This document shows, piece after piece, positions 8,701 to 16,996 of a stretch of 64,000 nt of DNA. Made by a program: the position numbers and the translations under genes. The notes below the pieces were generated by a model. The model was not told where the DNA came from and made no database searches. It saw only the letters and a list, made by a program, of their open reading frames with translations. Position 1 is the first letter of the stretch. Each line of letters starts with the position of its first letter. This DNA is from Persicitalea jodogahamensis. Its GTDB lineage: Bacteria; Bacteroidota; Bacteroidia; Cytophagales; Spirosomataceae. Where the stretch lies: assembly GCF_014651615.1 (NCBI RefSeq), contig NZ_BMXF01000009.1, positions 1 to 64,000 of the forward strand, written 5' to 3'.

Positions 8701-8730
8701 AAAAAAACCTCCCGGTTTGGCGGGAGGTTT
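8701..8730 (-). terminator. Terminator of the arsenic operon
   Basis: AAACCTCCCG (8705-8714) pairs with CGGGAGGTTT (8721-8730) around a 6-base loop. Read on the minus strand the hairpin is followed by a run of seven T (8707-8701). It sits 30 bases past the arsC stop. The same short gap also holds the recO promoter. Confidence 0.85.
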
Positions 8731-8759
8731 GTCGAATGTACAGGAGGCATTTTTTTGTT

Positions 8760-9374
8760 TCAGACCGGAAGGTTGGAAAACACGTATCTCATTTCTGCGG
8801 CGATCTGTTCACTACGCTCCTCATAAGCTTGTTTTTCGAGCGGAGTGCCATCTGCCTCTTTCGGATCGGCATAGGTGATCGCGATGCGGCTTTGCGCACC
8901 AGAGATGTAAGGACAATTTTTCTCCGCGTGGTCGCACGTCATAATTGCGGCGAAATCGTTCGTGGGATTCGGAGCCTGGTCGTATAGTTTTGAAAATGCG
9001 ACGATAGGCAGGGCCGCTTCTGAATACCGTAGTTCGTAAACCGGGTTTTCCCCTTCGGTAGTTTTCTTGACCGCCAGCCCGGCGCTGGTCAACGCGTCCA
9101 GGGTGTTAGGGTGGCATGCCGTGGCCTCAGTGCCGCCCGAATAGCAACGAACCCGGGGAACCCCCCAATAATGCGCCGCTACCTGCGCCCACACCTGCCC
9201 CAGATGGCTCCGGCGCGAGTTGTGGGTGCAGATAAACGTTAGGTTTATGATCTCACTATGGTCTAGTTTTTCCAAGATATAGCTCCGAAAACGGTTCAAA
9301 GCTTTCAGACGCTCTTCGGGAATGGAGCGATCGTCAAGAGAGTCGAAGTAGGTTTGAATTCTGGGGAATAGCAT
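8760..9374 (-). CDS. arsC: Low-molecular-weight phosphatase-type arsenate reductase
   Basis: The 204-residue protein belongs to the low-molecular-weight protein tyrosine phosphatase fold: C49-THNSR-R55 is the CX5R anion loop, followed by the SHLGQVWAQ helix and the YSGGTEATACHPN block. In an operon with arsR, arsM and acr3 the likely job is reduction of arsenate to arsenite (inference from context). An N-terminal extension of about 40 residues precedes the core, as in other Bacteroidota members. It starts five bases after the acr3 stop. Confidence 0.85.
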   Translation of the reverse strand: MLFPRIQTYFDSLDDRSIPEERLKALNRFRSYILEKLDHSEIINLTFICTHNSRRSHLGQVWAQVAAHYWGVPRVRCYSGGTEATACHPNTLDALTSAGLAVKKTTEGENPVYELRYSEAALPIVAFSKLYDQAPNPTNDFAAIMTCDHAEKNCPYISGAQSRIAITYADPKEADGTPLEKQAYEERSEQIAAEMRYVFSNLPV

Positions 9375-9379
9375 GATTA

Positions 9380-10432
9380 CTAGTTTGTCGGGGAAATTTC
9401 AGTAAAAGTGTATTCTTGTTTTTTTGCAAAGTTGACCATTAGAATGAGTACGGGAACTTCAATCAATGGACCTACCACCGCCGCAAATGCAGCTCCCGAT
9501 TCGATTCCGAAAACCGAAATAGCCACAGCAATGCCCAACTCAAAGTTATTGCCGGCTGCGGTGAACGCCAGAGAAGTGGCTTTTGGATAATCGGCCCCCG
9601 CTCTCTTGGATAGATAAAATGCAGAAAAAAACATGATGACGAAGTAGAGAGAAAGAGGAATCATTATCCGAACGACGTCTAGCGGAATCTGTACGATCAT
9701 CTGCCCTTTTAAGCTGAACATCACCACGATCGTGAATAACAGGGCGATCAGCGTGATGGGGCTCACAGCGGGCAGGTAAGTGCCTTCAAACCAGGTTCGG
9801 CCTTTTACTTTTGTAAGGACATAGCGGGAAGCAACTCCCAGCAGGAATGGTATGCCGAGGTAAATGAAAACGCTTTGGGCTACCTCTGTCATCGTGATGT
9901 TTATGTCGTAGCCTGTCAACCCGAGGAAGTCGGGAAGAACTTTGATAAAAATCCAAGCGTAAACAGGGTAAAAAAGGACTTGAAAGACACTGTTGAAAGC
10001 GACTAATCCGGCAGCATAAAGCCGATTGCCGTTTGCGAGGTCGTTCCACACGATTACCATGGCAATACAACGGGCTATACCAATCATAATCAGGCCCGTC
10101 ATGTAATCAGGCCGATCAGAAAGGAAAGCTACGGCCAGCCCAAACATCAGAACCGGGCCTATGACCCAGTTCTGAACTAAGGACAGCAGCAGTATCTTCC
10201 CATTTTTGAATACGCTTGGGAGTTCTTCAAACCGCACCTTTGCCAGCGGCGGGTACATCATGAGAATCAGGCCGATTGCCAGCGGGACGTTGGTGGTACC
10301 CGCATTGAAGCGATTGATGAATACGCCGGACTGGGGAAAGAAATAGCCGATTCCGACGCCCGCCAGCATAGCCGAGAAAATCCACAGAGTGAGCCAGCGA
10401 TCTAGGAAAGACAAACTTTTGGGGCTAGACAT
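9380..10432 (-). CDS. acr3: Arsenite efflux permease Acr3
   Basis: The 350-residue, roughly ten-helix membrane protein exports arsenite using the proton gradient. It has the bile-acid-symporter fold and the conserved cysteine in [17 protein letters not shown] that is essential in characterised Acr3 proteins. I take the ATG at 10432 (MSSPKSL), since the longer reading frame begins at a TTG three bases from the arsM stop. It lies 30 bases after arsM and overlaps nothing. Confidence 0.92.
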   Translation of the reverse strand: MSSPKSLSFLDRWLTLWIFSAMLAGVGIGYFFPQSGVFINRFNAGTTNVPLAIGLILMMYPPLAKVRFEELPSVFKNGKILLLSLVQNWVIGPVLMFGLAVAFLSDRPDYMTGLIMIGIARCIAMVIVWNDLANGNRLYAAGLVAFNSVFQVLFYPVYAWIFIKVLPDFLGLTGYDINITMTEVAQSVFIYLGIPFLLGVASRYVLTKVKGRTWFEGTYLPAVSPITLIALLFTIVVMFSLKGQMIVQIPLDVVRIMIPLSLYFVIMFFSAFYLSKRAGADYPKATSLAFTAAGNNFELGIAVAISVFGIESGAAFAAVVGPLIEVPVLILMVNFAKKQEYTFTEISPTN

Positions 10433-10462
10433 AGAAAATAGATTTATGACTGAACACAATCC

Positions 10463-11362
10463 CTAGCTGCAGCAGTCGGGTCCACAGCAGGATTCACCAG
10501 CCTCGGCAGTTACCTGATTCAGCATCTCCAGAGCAGGTTTCTTCGGGCCACCTGGCTTACTGGCAAAGAGCGTAATGCTTTCAATCTGATCCGTACCCTG
10601 ACGAAAGGCTGCGATTTCTCCGGTAGAAATGTACTCGCTGAGAATGTCATCCGGAATGAAAATAGCCTTCTGCTTCTGAACGGTCAGATTTTCGAAACCC
10701 GCCGCAGCTGCCATGGTCAGGTACTCATTCTTCTGAATGGCGCCCGATACGCAACCCGCATACATCTCGGCGGCAGAACGTAGTTTTTCCGGTAGTTCGC
10801 CATTCAGCACAATGTCCGAGATACTGAAATGGCCACCCGGCTTCAACACGCGGAATATTTCGGCAAATACCTGCCGCTTGTTCGGGACGAGGTTCAGAAC
10901 GCAGTTGCTGACAATGACGTCAGCCACCGCATCGCCGACGGGCATTTGTTCGATGTCACCCTGCCGGAACTCCACATTGTGCAGGCCGCGCGTTTCGGCG
11001 TTTTGCCGGGCGCGGGCGATCATTTCCTCCGTAAAGTCAATGCCGATGACTTTGCCCTCGGGCCCTGTTTCGTGCCGGGCTACGAAAGCATCGTTACCGG
11101 CACCGGAGCCCAGATCGATTACGACATCACCTTTTTGGATTTTGGCAAATTGAGTGGGTAATCCGCAGCCCAGTCCGAGGTCGGCTTCTGCGGTGTAGCC
11201 TTCCACCGCATCGTAGTCGTCGGTCATGATGTTATAGACCTCTTGCGAGGCTGTGGTGGCACCGCAGCACGAGGCGGCGTTGAGGACGGAGTTGCTGCCT
11301 GTCGCGATTTCGGCGTACTTCTTACGGACAATTTCTTTCAGTTCCTGTTCGGTCGTTTCCAT
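10463..11362 (-). CDS. arsM: Arsenite S-adenosylmethionine methyltransferase
   Basis: ArsM methylates As(III) to mono-, di- and trimethyl species. The 299-residue protein has the SAM-binding block VIDLGSGAGND (82-91) and the conserved arsenic-binding cysteines: CC at 32-33, C66 in LGCG, C154 in SNCVLNLVP and C204 in YAGCVSGA. The 50-residue spacing between the last two equals that in characterised algal ArsM. The C-terminus ends CCGPDCCS, a further cysteine-rich metal site. An ArsR-type operator candidate lies 40 bases upstream of the start. Confidence 0.93.
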   Translation of the reverse strand: METTEQELKEIVRKKYAEIATGSNSVLNAASCCGATTASQEVYNIMTDDYDAVEGYTAEADLGLGCGLPTQFAKIQKGDVVIDLGSGAGNDAFVARHETGPEGKVIGIDFTEEMIARARQNAETRGLHNVEFRQGDIEQMPVGDAVADVIVSNCVLNLVPNKRQVFAEIFRVLKPGGHFSISDIVLNGELPEKLRSAAEMYAGCVSGAIQKNEYLTMAAAAGFENLTVQKQKAIFIPDDILSEYISTGEIAAFRQGTDQIESITLFASKPGGPKKPALEMLNQVTAEAGESCCGPDCCS

Positions 11363-11401
11363 AGTTTTGAGTTTTGATTAATTGAGAAGAGATATTAGTT
11401 A

Positions 11402-11417
11402 ATTGTAATATTACGAT
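11402..11417. promoter_or_regulatory. ArsR operator candidate upstream of arsM
   Basis: ATTGTAATATTACGAT is a 16-bp palindrome with one mismatched pair out of eight. It shares the core AATATTACGAT with the site at 11813-11828 and lies between arsR and arsM, so arsM-acr3-arsC may have their own arsenic-controlled promoter. I do not see a convincing TAnnTTTG between this site and the arsM start. Confidence 0.65.
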
Positions 11418-11435
11418 GGTTAAGAGCAAATTTTT

Positions 11436-11762
11436 TTAACAGCAGCTTTGGGTTTGGAACTTACTAAAAATGGAGGTGAACGCATCCTGCGCTTCTTCCC
11501 AAACTGATTCATTGATGCAGTAACACACGCGCGGCGGATCGATTTCCCCTTTGATGATACCAATGCGCTTCAATTCCTTTAAGTGCTGCGAAACCGTGGC
11601 TTGCGAAAGGGGTAGTTCGTCTACCAAATCCCCGCAAACGCAGGCTTTGCGCTCGGCCAGTAGTTGCAGAATGGCCACCCGCGCCGGATGAGCGAACGCC
11701 TTTGCTAGTTCAGCGATGCGGTTTTCCTGAGCGGTGAATTCTGAGGTTTTGGTAAGGCCCAT
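11436..11762 (-). CDS. arsR: ArsR-family arsenic-responsive repressor
   Basis: The 108-residue winged-helix protein has the core HPARVAILQLLAERKACVCGDLVDELPLSQATVSQHLKEL. C41 and C43 (ACVCGDLV) form the alpha-3 type metalloid site of classical ArsR, and the protein ends in a CC pair that could add thiol ligands. The ATG at 11762 is chosen because the 19 residues upstream in frame do not look like ArsR and would run over the promoter. The first gene of the ars operon, it is probably autoregulated through the palindrome at 11813-11828. Confidence 0.93.
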   Translation of the reverse strand: MGLTKTSEFTAQENRIAELAKAFAHPARVAILQLLAERKACVCGDLVDELPLSQATVSQHLKELKRIGIIKGEIDPPRVCYCINESVWEEAQDAFTSIFSKFQTQSCC

Positions 11763-11789
11763 TGAATGGTTTTGAAATAATTGATGGGC

Positions 11790-11819
11790 CAAAGGTAGGA
11801 AAATTTTTATCAATCGCAA
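11790..11819 (-). promoter_or_regulatory. ars operon promoter
   Basis: On the minus strand TTG (11819-11817), a 19-base spacer and TACCTTTG (11797-11790) match the Bacteroidota -33/-7 promoter exactly. The -33 TTG lies inside the ArsR palindrome at 11813-11828, so repressor binding would block sigma-factor access. Confidence 0.75.
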
Positions 11820-11828
11820 TATTACGAT
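11813..11828. promoter_or_regulatory. ArsR operator candidate at the ars promoter
   Basis: ATCGCAATATTACGAT is a 16-bp palindrome with seven of eight pairs intact, 50 bases before the arsR start. With the site at 11402-11417 it suggests a consensus ATCGTAATATTACGAT. It overlaps the -33 element of the promoter. Confidence 0.75.
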
Positions 11829-11837
11829 AATTGGAAA

Positions 11838-11883
11838 TAAAAAATTTCCCGGAAGTACCCCACCTGGCGTCGACTTCCGGGAA
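11838..11883 (-). terminator. Terminator of the Asp-box protein gene
   Basis: TTCCCGGAAG (11846-11855) pairs with CTTCCGGGAA (11874-11883) across an 18-base loop. On the minus strand the hairpin is followed by a T-rich tract (complement of AAATAAAAAA). It lies eight bases past the stop at 11892 and insulates the ars promoter. Confidence 0.75.
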
Positions 11884-11891
11884 TAAGATAG

Positions 11892-14800
11892 CTACTTCAC
11901 TTCCTCCATCCCCAGCTCTTCCTCCATATACTCCTCCCACTCGCCGGGTGTCGAAGGAATGGGTCTTGTACTGATCCCCCGGCGTGAAGCCCGCTTTTCA
12001 GGGGCCTTGATCGTCAGCGTTTGCTCGGTTTTAGCCCCGTTAGCGGTTGTAACTACTACCTTGTACTTGCCGGGACGGATGTAAAAATTCTTGTCCTCTG
12101 CCGCTTCCAGCTTTACCTCTTTGTCTTCCTTCTTTTTGGTTTCGTTCAGGTACTGCGCGTAGGTAGTTTTGGCATCGGGGTTTACGGTGTAGTTCCATAC
12201 GGCATAGTTCAGGCCCGGTTCGCTATCATCAGTGAGCGAGGCCAGCGTGATGCCTTTGTCCGTTTTGATGTCAAGGGTAGTTTTTCCAGCGGTTTTGGTG
12301 TAATACGGAATCTCGTATTCCAGCGGTTTCGATTCGGCGTATTTATTCACCCGGCCCCAGCGTTCGCTGTACGTAACCGGGTCGAGGGTAAAGGCGTACA
12401 CACTCTTTTGCCGCAGCGTGTCGGCTAGCTGCTGCACCAGGCTCACATCGGCGATATAAATCGAGCGTCCGTGTGTGCCGACGACCAACTCCTTGTCGCG
12501 CGGATGCACCAGCAGGTCATGAACCGCCACGGCGGGCAGGCCGCCCGACATCCGCATGAATGAAGTACCCTTGTCAAGCGAAACGTACACGCCGTGGTCG
12601 GTGCCGACGTAGAGAATATTGGCGTTGACGGGATCTTCCTTCACCACGTTGATCGGCTCGGCGGGCAGGTCGGTACCGATGGCCTGCCAGGTTTGGCCGT
12701 AGTCGGTCGAGGCAAAGAGGTAAGGCAGGAAATTGTCGTCGCGGTAGCCGTTGAGTGAGGCATATACCGTGCCTTCGTCGTGGGCCGAAGCGGTCAGGCG
12801 ACTCACCCAGAGGTTTTGCGGCAGGGCATCGGAGATCTTCGTCCAGTTATAGCCCGCATCCTTCGATACCCAAGCCAATCCGTCGTCGGTCCCTGCGTAC
12901 AGCAGGCCAAAGCGCTTGGGCGACTCGTCAATGGTAGTCAAAGTACCAAAAGGAACGTCCCCTTCTTTCCCCCCCTTCGTGAGGTCGTCGGAAAGATTTT
13001 CGAATGTTTCACCTTTGTCGAGGCTGCGGTGGAATTTGTTGGAACCAAAATAGACAATATCCTGATTGTGCCGCGAGAGGTGAATCGGAGCCTGCCAGTT
13101 AAAGCGCAACTTGGGGTCGCCGATTCCGCGCGGCATGACCAGCCGTTTCATGCTGCCGAAGCCGGGCTTGTCTTTATCGAGCCGGAAGTAGTTGCCGAAC
13201 TGAAAGCCCGTATAGACCGTGCGGTTGTCGCGCCAGTCCACCTGCACCTGCATTCCGTCGCCCCCCATAATTGATTTCCATTCGGGCAGCGGCGCATCCT
13301 CCCGAGGTTTGGAAGTACCCGTCCACACGCCATTGTCCTGCAAACCGCCGTAGACGTTGTAGGGTTTCGCCATATCTACCGCGATGGCGTAAAACTGTCC
13401 CAAAGGTTCCGAATTCAGATGCGACCAGTGCTTGCCGCTGTCGTAGGTCACATTCACACCGCCGTCGTTGCCGTTGATCATGTGGTCGGGATTGTTGGGG
13501 TTGATCCAGAGCGCGTGATGATCGGAGTGGACATTCTCCTTATCCACGTTTTTCCAGGTTTTGCCGCCGTCCCGCGATTGCAGAATGGGAACACCAAAAG
13601 TTACGATGCGATCGGGATCGGAAGGGGCAACGAAAATTTGTCCGAAGTAGTAGCCATAAGTGTAAACCAGGTCGATGGGCTCGTCGTGGGTCTTTTTCCA
13701 GGACTTGCCGCCATCGTCGGTACGGTAGATTTCCGCCCCTTTCACAGGGGCCGAGATCAGGTCGTCGTTGGCTCCGCCCACGAAGTCGTAGATATCCTTC
13801 ACTTTCAGCTTACCACTTTTCAGGTCGTCTTTGAGTTGTTTGGCCGAGTTCTTTTCTGGAAAATTGGATTTATCCAGAAACTCGTTGATGACTAAATCCG
13901 ACAGTTCCATGAAGTCCTCCACCTTCATATCCTTCAACTGCTTCAATGTCAGGCCTTCGTCGTCTTTTTTGTCTTCCGGTTTGCGCTTGTCCTGATTGTC
14001 CACGAAGGCATACATGATGCCTGGATCTTTGGGATAAATGGCCAGGCCGATGCGGCCCACACCTTCGCCCTGCGGCAAGCCGCTACCCGCCGTGCTAAGT
14101 AGTTGCCAGGTGTTCCCGCCGTCGGTGGACTGGTAAATCCCGGAGGTTTTACCGCCTTCCACAAAGTTCCAGGCACTGCGCTCCTTATGCCACATTGAGG
14201 CAAAAAGTACATTCGGATTGGTCGGGTGAATATCCAGATCGATGGCACCTGTCTGGTCGTCTACGAAAAGCGTTTTGGCCCAGGTTTTGCCGCCGTCGGT
14301 CGTTTTGTACACCCCGCGCTCCACATTCGGGCTGTACAGATGGCCGAGTGCCGCCACCCATACCGTGTTAGGGTCACTAGGGTGCAGAATTACCTGTCCG
14401 ATGTGGTGGGTGTCTTCCAGTCCGACATGCTGCCAGGTTTTGCCGCCGTTGGTACTTTTGTACACACCGTCGCCGGAGTAGGATGAGCGGCTTGAATTGT
14501 TCTCTCCCGTGCCGACCCAGATCGTTTGTCCGTTGGTCTTCCAATCCACAGCGATGTCGCCGATGGACATCGTCGATTCATTGTCGAAGAGCGGCGTGAA
14601 ACTCATGCCGTTGTTGTCCGTGCGCCACAGTCCGCCCGAGGCATAAGCCACGTAAAACTGCGTCGGGTTGGCGTCGTTTACGTCCAGATCTACCACGCGG
14701 CCACTCATGTCGGTGGGGCCGATGGCGCGGAACTTTACGTTATTCAGCAGGGAAACTTTGTCTAGTTTTTGGCGCTGTTCGTAGCCTTTGGTGCGGTCGG

Positions 14801-14921
14801 CGGCGGAAGTGGCCGACAGGGTTGTCGACGGGGGGGGGGCGGTGGTTTTCTTTTTCTTTTGGGCGGAAGTCGTGAGCGATGCGCTCATTGAAACCAAAAC
14901 AAGGAATAGTATTTTTTTCAT
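11892..14921 (-). CDS. Secreted Asp-box (BNR/VPS10-like) beta-propeller protein
   Basis: The roughly 1009-residue protein has a Sec signal peptide (MKKILFLVLVSMSASLTTSAQ; ATG at 14921, because the longer frame runs through a terminator hairpin). At least eight Asp-box repeats of the form S/T-x-D-x-G-x-T/S-W/F are visible (TTDGGKTWAK, STDGGNTWQL, TDDGGKSWKK, SRDGGKTWKN, SLDKGETFEN, SKDAGYNWTK, STDYGQTWQA, SLDKGTSFMR), as in sortilin/VPS10 and sialidase-like propellers. The family is common in Bacteroidota and has no settled function; binding of extracellular ligands or glycans is likely. A run of ten C in the coding strand lies just after the signal peptide. Confidence 0.88.
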   Translation of the reverse strand: MKKILFLVLVSMSASLTTSAQKKKKTTAPPPSTTLSATSAADRTKGYEQRQKLDKVSLLNNVKFRAIGPTDMSGRVVDLDVNDANPTQFYVAYASGGLWRTDNNGMSFTPLFDNESTMSIGDIAVDWKTNGQTIWVGTGENNSSRSSYSGDGVYKSTNGGKTWQHVGLEDTHHIGQVILHPSDPNTVWVAALGHLYSPNVERGVYKTTDGGKTWAKTLFVDDQTGAIDLDIHPTNPNVLFASMWHKERSAWNFVEGGKTSGIYQSTDGGNTWQLLSTAGSGLPQGEGVGRIGLAIYPKDPGIMYAFVDNQDKRKPEDKKDDEGLTLKQLKDMKVEDFMELSDLVINEFLDKSNFPEKNSAKQLKDDLKSGKLKVKDIYDFVGGANDDLISAPVKGAEIYRTDDGGKSWKKTHDEPIDLVYTYGYYFGQIFVAPSDPDRIVTFGVPILQSRDGGKTWKNVDKENVHSDHHALWINPNNPDHMINGNDGGVNVTYDSGKHWSHLNSEPLGQFYAIAVDMAKPYNVYGGLQDNGVWTGTSKPREDAPLPEWKSIMGGDGMQVQVDWRDNRTVYTGFQFGNYFRLDKDKPGFGSMKRLVMPRGIGDPKLRFNWQAPIHLSRHNQDIVYFGSNKFHRSLDKGETFENLSDDLTKGGKEGDVPFGTLTTIDESPKRFGLLYAGTDDGLAWVSKDAGYNWTKISDALPQNLWVSRLTASAHDEGTVYASLNGYRDDNFLPYLFASTDYGQTWQAIGTDLPAEPINVVKEDPVNANILYVGTDHGVYVSLDKGTSFMRMSGGLPAVAVHDLLVHPRDKELVVGTHGRSIYIADVSLVQQLADTLRQKSVYAFTLDPVTYSERWGRVNKYAESKPLEYEIPYYTKTAGKTTLDIKTDKGITLASLTDDSEPGLNYAVWNYTVNPDAKTTYAQYLNETKKKEDKEVKLEAAEDKNFYIRPGKYKVVVTTANGAKTEQTLTIKAPEKRASRRGISTRPIPSTPGEWEEYMEEELGMEEVK
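14830..14839 (-). repeat. Homopolymer C10 tract inside a coding region
   Basis: Ten consecutive G on the plus strand (C on the coding strand) encode part of APPPS about 28-31 codons into the Asp-box protein, right after the signal peptide. A one-base slip would shift the frame and abolish export of the mature domain. Confidence 0.8.
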
Positions 14922-14991
14922 ACGGATCAAGTGGGTTGCGCTAAGCTTCTGGGAATGTTGTTTTAACAAAAATAGGCAAGTTGATGCCAAC

Positions 14992-15022
14992 AAAAAAAGC
15001 CGCATCATTTGATGCGGCTTTT
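14992..15022 (-). terminator. Intrinsic terminator, usable on both strands
   Basis: GCCGCATC (14999-15006) pairs with GATGCGGC (15011-15018) around a 4-base loop. Seven A precede and four T follow, so read on the minus strand a run of seven T follows the hairpin. It ends the transcript of the small secreted gene at 15113 and lies upstream of the Asp-box gene. Confidence 0.85.
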
Positions 15023-15112
15023 GTACCTCAATCCCTTCTTTGAAAATTTATTCAGAACGAACTTTTGAGAAGATATTTAACGCAGTTACCTGCTTCTGCT
15101 ACCTCGATTCGC

Positions 15113-15478
15113 TTAGTTGCCGGCGATCTCAGGATAAATCATTCTCAGCTCTGTGAGCTCCGCCGGCAAATCACCGCACCAACTCCTTAGTCCCGCAATC
15201 GTGACGGAGGTTTTGCAAATCTCCCAACCATTACAGCGATAGTAGGTAGTTTCCCTCGCATCGGTGCCCAGGACGCATTCGATGGAGAAAACGGTTTCGC
15301 CGCCGCGCTGCGCCTGCATGATGGTGAGGGCAATGCCCTCTTTTTTGTAATAGGAGACTTTATTTTTGAGCCAGGTGATTTCTTGGAGCGGTTCCTCGAC
15401 GCCGCAGGGTGGAGTGATTTGCGGTGGTTGGGACTGGTAAAAAGCGGTCAGTAACAGAATAAGGAGCAGAGATTTCAT
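15113..15478 (-). CDS. Small secreted cysteine-containing protein, unknown
   Basis: The 121-residue product starts at the ATG at 15478 (the in-frame TTG nine bases upstream adds three residues) and has a hydrophobic signal peptide (MKSLLLILLLTAFYQSQ). The mature part holds five cysteines (CGVEEP, IECVLG, YYRCNGWEICK, SWCGDL), suggesting disulfides in the periplasm or outside. I recognise no family. It is monocistronic, with a terminator about 95 bases downstream. Confidence 0.65.
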   Translation of the reverse strand: MKSLLLILLLTAFYQSQPPQITPPCGVEEPLQEITWLKNKVSYYKKEGIALTIMQAQRGGETVFSIECVLGTDARETTYYRCNGWEICKTSVTIAGLRSWCGDLPAELTELRMIYPEIAGN

Positions 15479-15560
15479 AGTTATCAAGTTTTATTGACAA
15501 GATGCCCCAATTACGCAATTAGTTGGAAATGCCGCGAAGATTTTTAGGAAAGGCGAATCC

Positions 15561-16928
15561 CTACACTTCCCGAATATCCATCCGAATCCGCCAGTCCTTG
15601 GGCAGGTAGTTATTCACGCGGTTGCCGAGGTTCTTCATCCAGCCCAGATTTAGTCCCTGATGCTGTGCCAGCAGCCAGCCTTTGGGCGTACCATCGGGCA
15701 GTTCGATATTCTCCTTTTTTAAAAAACGCAGAGCCGTATCCCGGTCAAGGTCCACAGCGGGCCAATCTGTGACCATGGCTGTACTCATCGCCAGACTATG
15801 GGCCGGAATGAAATCTTTACCCTTAAACTCGCCCGCTTCGCGCAACCACACGCCCTGCGGTAGGGCGGTGTCCAGCAGCATCAGGTCGTTCCAAAGTTCG
15901 TTGGGGGCGAAAAGTACCGTTCCGTCCGGACGTTGCAGGAAGAAGAGTTCTTCGGCGTCTTGCACCCAATCTTCCAGAGCCGCTTCTTCCCTTTTTTTAA
16001 GGTCGCTCAGCTTGCTCATGTACCGCCCGGTCTTGCCCCGGAAGGGCAGACCATGCGACTGGCGGAAAGCGGCGAAGTAGAAGCCCTCACCCCGGAGGCG
16101 GTGCGGGTAGCACTGGTAGCCGGGATTACGCGAAACTACCCCCCATTCGGCGGGGAGGGCGACTTCGAGGTGGTCTAGTTTTTGGGTTTCTGCCAGCCAG
16201 GTGGCATTCTGGTCGTTTTCGGTGGTATTGTAGGTGCAGGTGCTGTAGAGCAGCGTACCGCCGGGGGCTACCAGCTTCACGGCCGCCGACAGAATGCGCC
16301 GCTGCCGGGCCGCGCACATTTCTACATGTTCGGGCGACCACTCGCGCACGGCCTCGGGGTCTTTGCGGAACAGTCCTTCACCCGAGCAGGGCGCATCCAC
16401 CAGTACGATGTCGAAAAAGCCGTTGAGTTTGGCAAAACTTTCCGGATCGTAGCTGCTGGTGAAAGTACCCGGATGGCCCCAGCGTTCCAGGTTTTCCTGC
16501 AAAGGATTGACCCGGCTGCGGATGACCTCGTTGGCCAGCAACAGGCTGCCCGGCGGCATCCACGACGCCAGCAGGGTACTTTTGCCGCCCGGCGCAGCGC
16601 ACAGGTCCAGAATGCGTATTGGACGCTTGACAGGCATGAGTTGCGAAAGTACTTCGTGCAAAATCATGGACGAAGCTTCCTGCACGTAGTACCCACCTGC
16701 ATGAAAAATTGGATCGAGCGTGAAGACCGGGCGCTCGGGCAGGTAATAGCCGTGGGGATGCCAGGGTACTTTGTCCAAACCCGAAGCGTCGTACGCCTGC
16801 TTATCAGGATTCAATCGGATGCTCACGGGCGGTGCCGTCGCCAGCGTTTCCTCAAATAAAGCAAACTCCGCTCCCAGCTGGGATTGCATAGCGGATTCGA
16901 AGGCGGGAGGAAGATTTTTTTCGTTCAA
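15561..16928 (-). CDS. RsmF/RsmB-like rRNA 5-methylcytosine methyltransferase
   Basis: The 455-residue protein has the NOL1/NOP2/Sun signature: SAM site LDLCAAPGGKSTLL, VDAPCSGEGLF (motif IV) and YSTCTYNTTEND (motif VI), the last two carrying the release and catalytic cysteines. The extra C-terminal region with a PUA-like end (GTPKGWLLAQHQGLNLGWMKN) is typical of RsmF (YebU). The family N-terminus LPPAFE is only included if translation starts at TTG 16928; the first ATG is at 16889 and would remove it. An in-frame stop lies just upstream, so TTG is my choice. Confidence 0.9.
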   Translation of the reverse strand: MNEKNLPPAFESAMQSQLGAEFALFEETLATAPPVSIRLNPDKQAYDASGLDKVPWHPHGYYLPERPVFTLDPIFHAGGYYVQEASSMILHEVLSQLMPVKRPIRILDLCAAPGGKSTLLASWMPPGSLLLANEVIRSRVNPLQENLERWGHPGTFTSSYDPESFAKLNGFFDIVLVDAPCSGEGLFRKDPEAVREWSPEHVEMCAARQRRILSAAVKLVAPGGTLLYSTCTYNTTENDQNATWLAETQKLDHLEVALPAEWGVVSRNPGYQCYPHRLRGEGFYFAAFRQSHGLPFRGKTGRYMSKLSDLKKREEAALEDWVQDAEELFFLQRPDGTVLFAPNELWNDLMLLDTALPQGVWLREAGEFKGKDFIPAHSLAMSTAMVTDWPAVDLDRDTALRFLKKENIELPDGTPKGWLLAQHQGLNLGWMKNLGNRVNNYLPKDWRIRMDIREV

Positions 16929-16945
16929 AGTACTTGCTTATACGC

Positions 16946-16996
16946 GTTCAGCTAATTGAAATCCAGGTTCTCAACGAAGAACCAAGAATGCTGAAC
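16946..16996. repeat. Nested inverted repeat between M28 peptidase and RsmF genes
   Basis: GTTCAGC (16946-16952) pairs with GCTGAAC (16990-16996) and inside it GGTTCT (16966-16971) pairs with AGAACC (16978-16983). The outer right arm touches the M28 stop codon. There is no T-run, so it is not a terminator; it could be a processing hairpin between co-directional genes. Confidence 0.55.

Noticed and set aside
12021-14765. Several plus-strand frames opposite the Asp-box protein
   Set aside because: They are antisense shadows of a repetitive coding region and translate to low-complexity sequence without recognisable domains.
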